A stretch of DNA of 24,330 nucleotides from Spraguea lophii. Its lineage: Eukaryota > Microsporidia > Spragueidae. A program made the translations under genes and the position numbers. The notes under the pieces are model-generated. The model ran no database searches. It was not told where the DNA came from and saw nothing but the letters and a program-made list of their open reading frames with translations. The first letter of the stretch is position 1, and every line of letters begins with the position of its first letter. Positions 16,176 to 24,330 of this stretch are shown piece by piece. The stretch spans positions 1-24,330 of the forward strand of contig LDOQ01000063.1 in assembly GCA_001887945.1 (NCBI GenBank), given 5' to 3'.

Positions 16176-16694
16176 ATGATTGGAAGTATGATTGTCAATA
16201 TTGTCGCTTTAATTCTTATACTTAAAAATACTTATTCCTGCTTTAAAAACAAGAAATATACGGAGTATAAACACTTTTTTATTGTTATTTCTATATTCTT
16301 AGCATTTGATAACATTATGTCTTTTATGACTGGATTTTTCCCATTCTATCAAATTGTCAAACTATCTTTTTTATTATGGATAGGATTACCAGTGTTAAAT
16401 GGGTCTATCTTTATCTATAAATATTACATCAAGAAGTTGTTTATGACGAAAGAGAAAGATATTGATAATATGTTAGAACAAGTAAAAGATAAATCTATTG
16501 AATGGATAATAAAAACATATAAATCTGCATATGGAGTATATTTAACAGCTGAGAAAGAAAAGATGAATAATACATGCCAGATTGTAGAAATTGAAAGTGG
16601 TGATGAAGAAATGAAGGAAAATGATTTTAATTCAAAGGATAATTGTAAAGAAGAGCAAGTAAATGAAAATGTGGAAGAATTAAAAAACAATTAA
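16176..16694 (+). CDS. YOP1: TB2/DP1/HVA22 family ER-shaping protein (Yop1/REEP-like)
   Basis: The 172-residue protein belongs to the Yop1/REEP5 family, which forms wedge-like hairpins that curve tubular ER membranes. The diagnostic block at about residues 54-86, FFPFYQIVKLSFLLWIGLPV followed by LNGSIFIYKYYI, corresponds to the family pattern 'PFYY..KL.FLLWL.LP.T.GA..+Y...+'. Hydrophobic hairpin segments lie at about 4-16, 33-52 and 55-84. The family motif continues with KEKDIDNML, the helix after the second hairpin. The tail from about 125 is acidic (IESGDEEMKEND, EEQVNENVEEL) and is not conserved in the family. CCC touches the ATG. It follows the BAP31-like gene on the same strand, so two ER-membrane organisers are neighbours. 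Confidence 0.88.
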   Translation: MIGSMIVNIVALILILKNTYSCFKNKKYTEYKHFFIVISIFLAFDNIMSFMTGFFPFYQIVKLSFLLWIGLPVLNGSIFIYKYYIKKLFMTKEKDIDNMLEQVKDKSIEWIIKTYKSAYGVYLTAEKEKMNNTCQIVEIESGDEEMKENDFNSKDNCKEEQVNENVEELKNN

Positions 16695-16840
16695 AGTTAA
16701 TGGTTATTTTAGTATATATTTTTATATATTTTATTTTGTAATTAAATTTCTATAAATAATTGTTTAATTCAATTAATAAAATATTTCATTACATTTTAAT
16801 TTATTAATCTTATAAATATTGGTATTAACATCGATAATAA

Positions 16841-16911
16841 GCATTACTGGTCTATTGGTACGATTGTTGCTTGCCATGCAATAGAACCGGGTTCGATTCC
16901 CGGGTAATGCA
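16841..16911 (+). tRNA. tRNA-Gly (anticodon GCC)
   Basis: A 71-nt cloverleaf can be folded by hand. The acceptor stem GCATTAC (16841-16847) pairs perfectly with GTAATGC (16904-16910), with discriminator A at 16911. The anticodon stem GTTGC pairs with GCAAT around the loop TTGCCAT, whose middle triplet is GCC. The T stem CCGGG/CCCGG encloses TTCGATT. The D arm is the weakest part, with one mismatch if drawn with four pairs. No intron and no encoded CCA are present. The internal B box (GGTTCGATTCC) is canonical. The sequence resembles eukaryotic tRNA-Gly(GCC) throughout. Confidence 0.96.
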
Positions 16912-16918
16912 TTTTTTT
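16912..16918 (+). terminator. RNA polymerase III terminator of tRNA-Gly
   Basis: A run of seven T residues begins directly after the discriminator base of the tRNA gene, as expected for Pol III termination. Confidence 0.85.
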
Positions 16919-17029
16919 GTAAAAAATAATTTTTATTCGAAATTAAAAAATATTGTAAATTATTTTATTTTTTTGTATAACAAATATATTTCAAAAATAA
17001 TGTTTCAAATTTAGAGTTCTATTATTTTG

Positions 17030-17032
17030 CCC
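17030..17032 (+). promoter_or_regulatory. CCC initiator-proximal motif of RIO1
   Basis: TTTTGCCC directly abuts ATG at 17033. It shows that the open frame beginning with TTG at 17027 is over-extended by two codons. Confidence 0.6.
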
Positions 17033-18172
17033 ATGGAAAATAATAAAGTACAAAAGAGGATAAAAGATAAAAAGGATAGAGCTACAGTTGATAAAGTTTT
17101 AGATCCCAAAACAATGAATATTTTGCGTAAATTAGAAAATAGAAATTTATTATTTAATCTTGGTGGATGTATAAGCAGTGGAAAAGAAGCAAATATATAC
17201 ACAGGAAAAGCATCAACAAAATTACAATCAAAGTTTTTTAAAGAAACAGGCGAAGAAGAACATATTATTCCAGTCGTAATAAAAATATATCGTACATCCA
17301 AATTAGAGTTTAAATCCAGAGAAAAATATATTGAAGGAGAAAGAAGATTTCAATCGTATTGTATGTCTAATCCAAGAAAACTTATTAAATTATGGGCAGA
17401 AAAAGAGGTGAGAAATCTTAAAAGAATAAATGAGTGTGGTATCTTATCTCCTAAACCAATTTATTTAAAAAATAATATTCTTATAATGGAACTCATAGGA
17501 GAGGTTGGGAAGGTTGCACCACGTCTTAAAGATTTGAAAGACCAAAACAATGATGACCTTTATAAAGATTCTATAAGAATTTTAAAAAAATTATACAGAA
17601 AGGCAAAACTAGTACATTCTGATTTTTCTGAATATAATTTACTATTTTTTAATCAACTCTATTTAATAGATTTAGGACAAGCCATCGAAACTTCACAAGA
17701 AAATTCTGATGCCTTTCTTATTATGGATATTTACAATATAAATAATTTTTTTATGAAAAAGGGAGTACAAGTAAAAAACATAAATGATCTTTATGAAGAA
17801 ATCACACAAAAGAAAATACCATCAGATTTAAAAAATATTGAAATAAACTCATATTCTTTTATACCACAAAATATTAATGAAGTAAAAGACACCAAAGATA
17901 TGTTTATGTTTACAAAAAATAATGAAGAGGAAAGTGATGTTAGTGGTTTTATAACAGAATCTTCAGATTCCGTTGATATTTGTAACGAATTAGATAAAAT
18001 AACCTTAAGAAAAACAAAAAGCAAAATAGCATCAACAAAAGAAGAAATAAAAATGTTAAGAAAAGAATTTAAAGATAAAAGAAAAGAAAAAAGAATGTCT
18101 AGAAATAAAATGACAGATAAAAATAAAAAGCTTAAGAAAATAAGCAGAAAGAAGAAAAGAACACAACATTAA
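17033..18172 (+). CDS. RIO1: RIO1 serine kinase/ATPase
   Basis: The 379-residue protein is a RIO1-type atypical kinase, which acts in final 40S subunit maturation in the cytoplasm. From the ATG at 17033, the P-loop equivalent ISSGKEANIY is at 47-56, the nucleotide-binding Lys is K84 in VVIKIYRTS, and the RIO1 block RKLIKLWAEKEVRNLKR lies at 115-131. The hinge is ILIMELIG (149-156), the catalytic loop is LVHSDFSEYN (193-202) with Asp197 and Asn202, and the metal-binding motif is LIDLGQA (211-217) with Asp213. All key residues are present. After the kinase domain, an acidic/Ser segment (ESDVSGFITESSDSVD) and a long Lys/Arg tail (about 325-379) follow, as in RIO1 of other eukaryotes. It lies 114 bp after the tRNA terminator. 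Confidence 0.95.
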   Translation: MENNKVQKRIKDKKDRATVDKVLDPKTMNILRKLENRNLLFNLGGCISSGKEANIYTGKASTKLQSKFFKETGEEEHIIPVVIKIYRTSKLEFKSREKYIEGERRFQSYCMSNPRKLIKLWAEKEVRNLKRINECGILSPKPIYLKNNILIMELIGEVGKVAPRLKDLKDQNNDDLYKDSIRILKKLYRKAKLVHSDFSEYNLLFFNQLYLIDLGQAIETSQENSDAFLIMDIYNINNFFMKKGVQVKNINDLYEEITQKKIPSDLKNIEINSYSFIPQNINEVKDTKDMFMFTKNNEEESDVSGFITESSDSVDICNELDKITLRKTKSKIASTKEEIKMLRKEFKDKRKEKRMSRNKMTDKNKKLKKISRKKKRTQH

Positions 18173-18224
18173 CAAAATGATATATTTTTTTATTGCAAGA
18201 ATTCTATAATTATAAAAATATTTT

Positions 18225-19238
18225 TTATTTATACATAAAATCCAAGCTTTCTACAAATTCTTCTTTTGAAAATAAATTATATTCATTTTCTTCTTTTAAT
18301 TTATAAATATTTTTTTGAAAATTTCTTATGCCACCTTTAATTTCTTTACGAAGTAAAAAATCATATAAAAATTTATATATTTTATATTCTTCTGTTTCTC
18401 TTTTCAACAAAGTTTCTTCATTTACATAATATTCCATAAATAAATCTACTCTTTTCAAAACAAAGAGAGATCGTAATATTGAATTTATAGCTTTTATTTT
18501 TATTATTTCTTCTACGTCAATATACAAGATATTCTCTATCAAATCTTTTATAATTACTTTATTTTCAGATTTTATAAAATTAATCATATATTCAGAAAGT
18601 AGATATTTCAGGAATAGGATTTTGTTAAGATCATTTGATGATAGAATTTTTATTTGATCACTCTTCTTAGAATCCATAAAAGAATGAACAAATGTTTTAT
18701 AGTGTTTAGAATGAAAATCATTTCTAATTAGATCAAAAAATATAAAAACATTAAGATTTTTCCTATCCATAAGAATTTCTTTTATCTTATCTTCTTTTGT
18801 ATAAAAATAAATTGAATGAAGAAATCCTGTATCTTTCTTCGATAACAGAAATATTAATTCTTTTGAAAATAATCTTTTGTATAACAAATAAAATATTTTA
18901 TCGGTTTCTGTTTTAAATGAAACCTTTTTAAAATTCACATTCTTAAATTTAAGTTCTAGAAATACATAGGTAAAAAATCCTACTCTTACCGGTTTATTAT
19001 TTATTGCTTTGTATATATTTTCTATATTTTTATTATTTTGTTTCTTAACCAAATTTTCTATAGAATTTGGAGCTTTAGAAAACCCTGTAGGAACAGACAC
19101 TGCCTTAAATATGTTGGATGCTGATTTTGAAAAATTTAAATATTTATACATATTTTCCTTTACCTTATCATTGAAAATAATATCAAGAATTTCTATTTGC
19201 TGTTTTTTCTTAGGGTATAAAGAAGTCAAATAATCCAT
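18225..19238 (-). CDS. Orphan helical protein, 337 aa
   Basis: I do not recognise this protein. It is Lys-, Ile-, Leu- and Phe-rich and appears almost entirely alpha-helical, without a clear membrane segment, zinc ligand pattern or nucleotide motif. Phrases such as LNKILFLKYLLSEYMINFIK and 'IIKIKAINSILRSLFVLKRVDLFM' would suit a helical-repeat (solenoid) fold. The open frame runs to a TTG at 19265, but an in-frame ATG at 19236-19238 is preceded on the minus strand by AACCCTT, so I take that as the start. It is convergent with RIO1 (52 bp between stops). The 74-codon plus-strand frame at 19009-19233 is a shadow. Sequence beyond its 5' end is a gene-poor region. Confidence 0.8.
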   Translation of the reverse strand: MDYLTSLYPKKKQQIEILDIIFNDKVKENMYKYLNFSKSASNIFKAVSVPTGFSKAPNSIENLVKKQNNKNIENIYKAINNKPVRVGFFTYVFLELKFKNVNFKKVSFKTETDKIFYLLYKRLFSKELIFLLSKKDTGFLHSIYFYTKEDKIKEILMDRKNLNVFIFFDLIRNDFHSKHYKTFVHSFMDSKKSDQIKILSSNDLNKILFLKYLLSEYMINFIKSENKVIIKDLIENILYIDVEEIIKIKAINSILRSLFVLKRVDLFMEYYVNEETLLKRETEEYKIYKFLYDFLLRKEIKGGIRNFQKNIYKLKEENEYNLFSKEEFVESLDFMYK

Positions 19239-19240
19239 AA

Positions 19241-19243
19241 GGG
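19241..19243 (-). promoter_or_regulatory. CCC initiator-proximal motif of the 337-aa gene
   Basis: Minus-strand GTAACCCTT precedes the ATG at 19238. It decides the start against the upstream TTG at 19265. Confidence 0.58.
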
Positions 19244-19614
19244 TTACAATTTTTTTCTTAAGCAAAAAATAAATTTAATTTTATTTGTATTTTATAGAAC
19301 ATTATTTTTTATGATATATTTTGATAATGTACAAAACGATAAGTGGATTAACAATACCATATGGTTTTTAAAAATCAGAAACATCTCTGGGAAAAGTGTA
19401 TAAATTATTTTTTTGAGGCTTAATTTCCGGATACAATCGGATGCGCCAATTCGATTTATCGTTAAATCAAGTAATCTTAATTTTATCTAATATTTAATAA
19501 TATTTTAAGATATCATTTTTTAATGTTACGCCAAAACTGCTAGAAGTCGAGCATATTATTGAGATGGAATTACTGTAAATAAGTATACCTTATATTTCAC
19601 GAAGAAAATTCGAA

Positions 19615-20413
19615 GATTTAAAAAAAATGTTTAATAAGGAAATAATCAATCTTTCCCAATCGACTGGAATATCAGCGTAAAAGGTATGGATGTCATGGAA
19701 GCAATATGATATTAACAACTTTATATTTGCAGAACAATAGGCCACCAAATTTTTTATATATTATGTTAATAAAATTAATTATAACATTTAAAAGGATATT
19801 ATAGTTGTTAATACAAAGTTACAATAAGATGAAGTCCTTGAAATACTTTATCGGTTATTTGTAAAAAACAGTAGCTGATAACGCAGAGACTCTTAATCAC
19901 ACCAAGAAAACATTATGAATTTTTATAATCTATTTAGATATGGTCTTACGTTTTTCCTTGAAAATACTTCAGAACAATTAGGTAGTGATGGAATATAATT
20001 CATCTTGATAAAATGTTGATGACCATTAGTAATGGATATTAGAGGTGCTAGACATTTAAACAACGTCTGACTTGTTAGTGTAATAGATGTCAATAACACG
20101 GAATACTTTCTATTGCTTTTTTCCACCCAGATCAAATTATGATCTATTCAGGTTCTTAAAAAAATATATTTTACGGGGATCTATAATACATACTAATTAT
20201 CATAAATCATATTTAATATTATTTTCCTTAAGATACACTTATTTTACATTTAATCGTTCAAGAGAGTTAATATCAAGAACAGAAATTCGTATTAATTGAA
20301 CTGAAGGTATTTCGTGTATATTTAAAAAACCACGAAAAAAATATGACTCAAATTGGCCTGAGATGGACAACTTAAATATTTTCTTACCCAAAGATATCCA
20401 ATGGATAGAATAA
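19615..20413 (+). pseudogene. Decayed Merlin/ISXO2-like transposase
   Basis: Plus-strand fragments in all three frames, in the right order, recall the IS1595/ISXO2-like (Merlin) DDE transposase. At about 19645, NLSQSTGISA, a stop, then VWMSWKQY resembles the helix-turn-helix region '..tgis..Tv..W'. At about 19927-19995, FLENTSEQLGSDGI, then after a frameshift IIHLDKMLMT (about 19998-20024), resembles 'LGG.g.iVqIDET' around the first catalytic Asp. At 20087-20296, after another shift, RNTFYCFFPPRSN and YILRGSIIHTNYHKSYLIL resemble the 'I..GS.I.TD.W.aY..L' segment, with Asn where the second Asp is expected. The frame stops with TGA at 20297 and continues with TEGISCIFKK, as in the family's 'N.IEG.W'. 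Multiple stops and shifts make it non-functional. Terminal repeats were not identified. Confidence 0.72.
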
Positions 20414-21637
20414 AGAAAAACAATCTTGAAATTCTTATATGTCCTGAAGTATATTAAGAATAAATTAAAGGAATAAAATTCATTTCATCAATTTTTTTTA
20501 GTTTTTTTTTAAGATTACTATGGTATTATCCACTACATTAAATAATATTATGTTGTATAAATAATATTTAAAAATTTATATCAATCAAAAATAAATAATT
20601 TTGTATTATTACATTTTGATATGAAAAGCAAACATTAAGCTTTGTAAATTAAAATATAGATCCTTAAGCATATAAATATTAAAGAATGTATAAATCATAA
20701 TAATATCATAAAATAAACTATTTAAGCTATAATCAAAATGTTATTTCAAAATAAAATATTAATATAACAAATGGAACATATAAGGTTCCTACTATTTGAG
20801 GACGTAAAGATGCTTCAATTAAAAATATTATATCTAAAACTATGGTTGGGTAAAATCAGTATTAAATTATCTCCTATGTATTATTATATTATTTATACAC
20901 AATTGATTTCTAATGATAATATAATATTCAGATGATTACTTTTTATTCAAAAGATAGTAATATTACTATATTAGTTATAGGATTAAATTTATGTATAAAT
21001 AATCTTTTATTATGAAATACGATTATAAAAAGGTGATTCATATTAATTTTGTATATTACAACATTAAATATTTTTTTGTAACAATAATAAAAATTATAAT
21101 ATTGTAGTTATTGTTTTTTATTGATTCTAAAAATTAATGGTTTAAACAGTGTTACATAGATAATTTTACATATTAAACGTTATAATAAAAATGCTATCCC
21201 ATATTTAAAAGAAAGATAATTTATGAAATTAATTTCAAACAGGTTATCAATTCATTAACAAACCAAATTTTATTCTCATTTATTTTCATTATATAAAGCA
21301 TCATATCACGATTTTTAATAACAAAATATAATTTTTATAAAGAACTTTTCTTGATTTTATTGTAAAAGATTAAAGTGCACTGGCAAAAAATAATCTCTAT
21401 CGTCATATTTATATTATATTTAAAAATTAACTTTTAATAATATAAAAATTTAAATAATCTAAAATTGTGATAAAAACCATATAAACTTTTTATTTAGAAT
21501 TTAAAAAAATAATTTATTTTATGAATATTTTTTGATAGAAATATGTTGTATATTTGACCATAATGAATAAAAGTTATAATAAAATATAAATATTTATAAT
21601 CTTTTAAATAAAACCATAAAAAATATATATAAATATT
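20414..21637. other. Gene-free AT-rich region right of the transposase relic
   Basis: These 1.2 kb have no ORF above noise, no tRNA-like fold and no tandem repeat that I can see. It may contain further decayed transposon sequence, but nothing is recognisable. Confidence 0.5.
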
Positions 21638-21892
21638 TTAAATGAATTTTAATTCATTCAATATTTTCTGATCTGCTTCTTTTGGAATATACTCTATATC
21701 AAAATATTGTTTTAAATCTTTTATTTTTTCTAATTGTTTTTTTGAAAGTGTATTTTTTAACTTGGAATCTAAAATATCTAGCGAATAAAGTGTAAAAAGT
21801 TTTGATGCTTCCAATTTTAGTGATTCAATTATATCTTGTGAAGTTGTTAAATCTGCTTCTAAATCACATAACATTTTATAAAGTTCATCCAT
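21638..21892 (-). CDS. Small coiled-coil protein, 84 aa
   Basis: This unrecognised 84-residue protein begins MDELYKMLCDLEADLTTSQD. It is acidic to neutral and heptad-like: Leu and Ile recur at about 3-4 residue spacing in the first 55 residues, and a second helix (SKKQLEKIKDLKQYF) precedes a short C-terminal segment with IPKEADQKILNELKF. There is no membrane segment. The ATG at 21890-21892 has CCC two bases upstream on the minus strand, as at GWT1 and NOG1. With its non-random composition, this makes it a probable real gene isolated in an otherwise gene-free 4-kb region. Small subunits of coiled-coil complexes (Mediator, kinetochore, SNARE-associated) have this look, but no assignment is justified. 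Confidence 0.65.
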   Translation of the reverse strand: MDELYKMLCDLEADLTTSQDIIESLKLEASKLFTLYSLDILDSKLKNTLSKKQLEKIKDLKQYFDIEYIPKEADQKILNELKFI

Positions 21893-23587
21893 ATGGGTAT
21901 TTTCTATGCAATAAAAAAATAAAGAAATCGTAATATAATATTGTAATATTTTTATAATACGAAGATTACATATGATTTTTTATATTCGAAGAAATTCTAA
22001 AGTTTATAAATATTCTAATATTGGTTGTAAAAATTATATAGACGTAAAAAAGAAATATTATTTTGCGCAACATTTAATAAAACATTTGTATGTATGTAAT
22101 ATTCACATGCGTATCTTATAAATATATATGTAAAAATTAAAATAATTTTTACCAAAATAATGTTAATATATGGAACAGTTGTCAATTAATGTCTAGAACA
22201 TAAAATGTGTATTTGATTGATTATCGTATGAATATTCACTATTTAAATGAATAAATCAAATAACAGACACAATTAAAAGAAAAGTAATTCTTCTTTATTT
22301 TTGACATATTTCCACATCATATTAGTTCTAAATGTTTTTCACAACACAGAGAATCTTTTTCTTTGAGATAGAGAGCAACTCTGTGAAACAAACAATTCTT
22401 AACTTATCATGTGGTTTATTACAATTTTTAAATAGATCTTGTAATAAGAATTTGTTAATAGAAAATTTGAATTATACTAAACTTTCAAATCTTTTAAAAA
22501 TTTTGTTTAATTTATCGCATATTGTGAAATAGGTTTATTTTTCTATATTCATTTTTTTTGTTAATTAAAAACGATAGACAGCTCCAATAAGTTTGTTTTT
22601 GCCTTTAAATTTCTATTGTTTGTCATTTTTTTATGTATTAATAAATACTTCAACTTTTTATTGTTAATAAAACATAAAGTTTTAATTTTTGATATTGAAC
22701 TATTTTTTAAACCGCTTTTTAATAATGAAATTTTATTTATAGTAAGAAAATTTTGGTGAACTACAATTCATCGTTGTTTAGGATAATGGTTTTTTATTAA
22801 ACCACAATAATCTTATATTAACTGGTTTCACTACATATATGCATTAGTTTTATTATATCTCACGAGATAAAATTTTCTGATTTTGTATATGATGTGTGTT
22901 ATTGTTCTCATATTTACAATAAAATTATATTTTCCTTCTTAATATAATATTTGTTGAGATATTAATCAACATAGGGAATATAAACCAATCAAGTTAATCA
23001 TAACTTAAGTTTAACATAACATCATGGTATAGGAATTGCCAAAATATAATATAGAAGCTCCACGGCTTAGTTTACGTTCTTTTTATTTTATATATACTGG
23101 TTTTATTTATTTTTAAAATTTCTCTGGATGTGAAAATCAAAAAGTATGCAACTTGGAATTGATTTTGTTCCCAATTATTGGGTTATACACGATAAATGAT
23201 TTTACTTTTGAACGTGATTATATCTTAATATCTAATTTCAAAATATATGTTCATATTATCATATTACTTTTTATTTTATAACATAAAATTTGCGTATGAT
23301 CTATATCAACTAAAGACCAATCTTTTATAGAATTTTAGTTAACTTGTCGTTAAAATATTATCTAAATACTTTATTTGTAAGAACTAAAATTATATAATAA
23401 AAATTGTTTATAATGGGAAGGAATCATGTAAACTGTTACCATACACAATATTAATTTCGACGAACTGAAACCATTGTATACTTCTATTTTATTTTGTAAA
23501 TATTTTAAATAAACATTATAATTTGGCAGATTTGTATTTTAGTTACTATTACACACACAAATTAAATTATATCGTGTCCCAACTTAT
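21893..23587. other. Gene-poor region between the 84-aa gene and the right repeat arm
   Basis: About 1.7 kb with no supported gene. A 66-codon frame at 22332-22532 has an ATG but no C-rich motif and a composition typical of random AT-rich DNA. A 7-bp inverted repeat (22345-22351 with 22379-22385) lies within it. Around 23021-23038 a short sequence resembles the outer end of the terminal repeat (about positions 35-52). Otherwise nothing stands out. Confidence 0.45.
21895..21897 (-). promoter_or_regulatory. CCC initiator-proximal motif of the 84-aa gene
   Basis: Minus-strand ATACCCAT precedes the ATG. It is the main support for the small gene. Confidence 0.5.
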
Positions 23588-24330
23588 TAAAACAAATAGA
23601 CATTGTTAGTTTAAGATAAAAATATTTATTTGTTTTGAATAATGAATATAAAAATAATATTCTAGATATAGATTTTATAGGAAAAAATATAAAAAAATCT
23701 CTTTCTACATTCAAAAAGCTAATGAATAGACTTGAAAATGTAGATAAATATACAAACATATTAATTATCATATAAATAAATATAAATATTTCATTGTATA
23801 GAAGGAACTGAAAAATATTAAAAAAGATATTGATTGTAGAAAAAAGTAACATACTCATTTAAAGTAAAGTATTATTCAAATACATGCTTAATTATATAAG
23901 TTATTTACTTCATAAACTTTTTTTATAAAAATAGAAAAAAATCTTCTTAATTTTTCATAATTTTTTTTTGATCTTTTTGAAAATATACGAAGAAAAAATA
24001 TTTTTCTATTTATAAAATAATATAAAGTAATCTATTACTACATTTAAATATTTTTTTCTCCTATTTATTTTTTTAAAACATAAAATTTTATGAATTTTTC
24101 ATTTATATTAAATTTCCAAAAAAAAGAGATCTACTGAAATAATATTTAGGAAAAAATGAATAAAAATGAAGTTTCTATTGGTTTTAAAAAAAAATATTTT
24201 TTTCTTTTTTTCAGTATATATTTATATTTTTCATAGAAATCATTTGATAGATGTCAAAAAAAACTATAAATAGCCGAGAAATTCCTACCCCATGATGGTT
24301 TCCTGAACTCAGAACAATTATGAACTAATG
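23588..24330. repeat. Right arm of the ~742-bp terminal inverted repeat
   Basis: This is the reverse-complement partner of 1-741. The outer 127 bp (24204-24330) is identical to the left arm, and so is the inner block 23635-23776. Between them lies a moderately similar segment and a strongly diverged one (about 23778-23890). Similarity ends abruptly at about 23588, inside an ORF-like sequence that continues in the left copy to about 769. The right copy therefore looks truncated relative to the left one. Confidence 0.93.
23620..23775 (+). pseudogene. ORF relic inside the right repeat arm (partner of the left copy)
   Basis: This open stretch of 51 codons is followed by TAA at 23773-23775 and sits directly after an in-frame TAA at 23617-23619. 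The only methionine is internal, at 23722. It encodes nearly the same peptide as the minus-strand ORF of the left arm. The identical block shared by both copies ends one base beyond the stop codon. Upstream sequence that would carry an N-terminus in the left copy is missing here beyond about 23588. The product family is unknown. Confidence 0.38.

Noticed and set aside
17027..17032. Two-codon extension of RIO1 starting at TTG
   Set aside because: The CCC core occupies these codons and abuts the ATG at 17033.
19923..20135. 70-codon minus-strand frame over the transposase relic
   Set aside because: The plus strand shows ordered transposase motifs there, so the minus-strand frame is a shadow.
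22346..22352. ACAGAGA as a possible U6 snRNA core
   Set aside because: The neighbouring U6 elements are missing, and no Pol III-type gene structure surrounds it.
22332..22532. 66-codon plus-strand open frame
   Set aside because: ATG present, but no start motif and a low-complexity Phe/Leu/Asn composition as expected from AT-rich noise.
1..24330. Window as a complete linear plasmid, virus or giant transposon with terminal inverted repeats
   Set aside because: The genes are ordinary nuclear housekeeping genes (pyruvate kinase, NOG1, RIO1, tRNA-Gly). No replication or capsid gene is present, and the perfect part of the repeat has the length of an assembler overlap.

Overview
The window looks like a contig from a microsporidian nuclear genome. 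Four things point there. It is extremely A+T-rich (roughly four fifths by eye). Its genes are intron-poor, compact, and some ends nearly touch. Its proteins are shortened, divergent versions of eukaryotic housekeeping proteins. A C-rich core (CCC, CCCC or CC) lies within about 15 nt of the start codon of most genes, a known microsporidian trait. Gene content, the initiator motif and a Merlin/ISXO2-like transposase relic would suit a Nosema/Vairimorpha-like species, but the species cannot be fixed from the sequence.

Layout. 1-741 and 23588-24330 form a large inverted repeat at the two contig ends. 844-6269 is gene-dense: GWT1 (GPI-anchor inositol acyltransferase), an orphan single-pass membrane protein, RPC9/RPC17 (RNA polymerase III), NOG1 and RPF2 (60S ribosome assembly). 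6270-7174 is non-coding. Pyruvate kinase follows (7175-8536), then a 1.07 kb gap, a two-helix membrane microprotein (9603-9821), a VPS16-like HOPS/CORVET subunit, a WD-repeat protein resembling SQT1/AAMP, and a phospholipase D1 homologue that has lost the His and Lys of both HKD motifs. From 15114 come two ER membrane proteins (BAP31-like and YOP1/REEP-like), tRNA-Gly(GCC), the RIO1 kinase and an orphan helical protein on the minus strand. From 19.3 kb to the right end the DNA is nearly gene-free: a decayed Merlin/ISXO2-family transposase (about 19.6-20.4 kb), one 84-aa coiled-coil gene, and AT-rich sequence up to the repeat.

Themes. Four genes (NOG1, RPF2, RIO1 and probably the SQT1-like protein) act in ribosome assembly, with RPC9 and a tRNA gene for Pol III. 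GWT1, BAP31-like, YOP1-like, VPS16-like and the PLD-like protein belong to the endomembrane system. Pyruvate kinase is the only core metabolic enzyme.

Most notable points. (1) The contig ends match perfectly for exactly 127 nt and then diverge, which looks like a de Bruijn-graph overlap at a dispersed repeat. (2) The older repeat behind it is a mosaic, with a 142-bp identical block ending next to the stop codon of a small ORF. (3) The PLD1 homologue appears to be a catalytically dead pseudoenzyme. I saw no evidence for a defence system, CRISPR array or gene cluster of a new kind.
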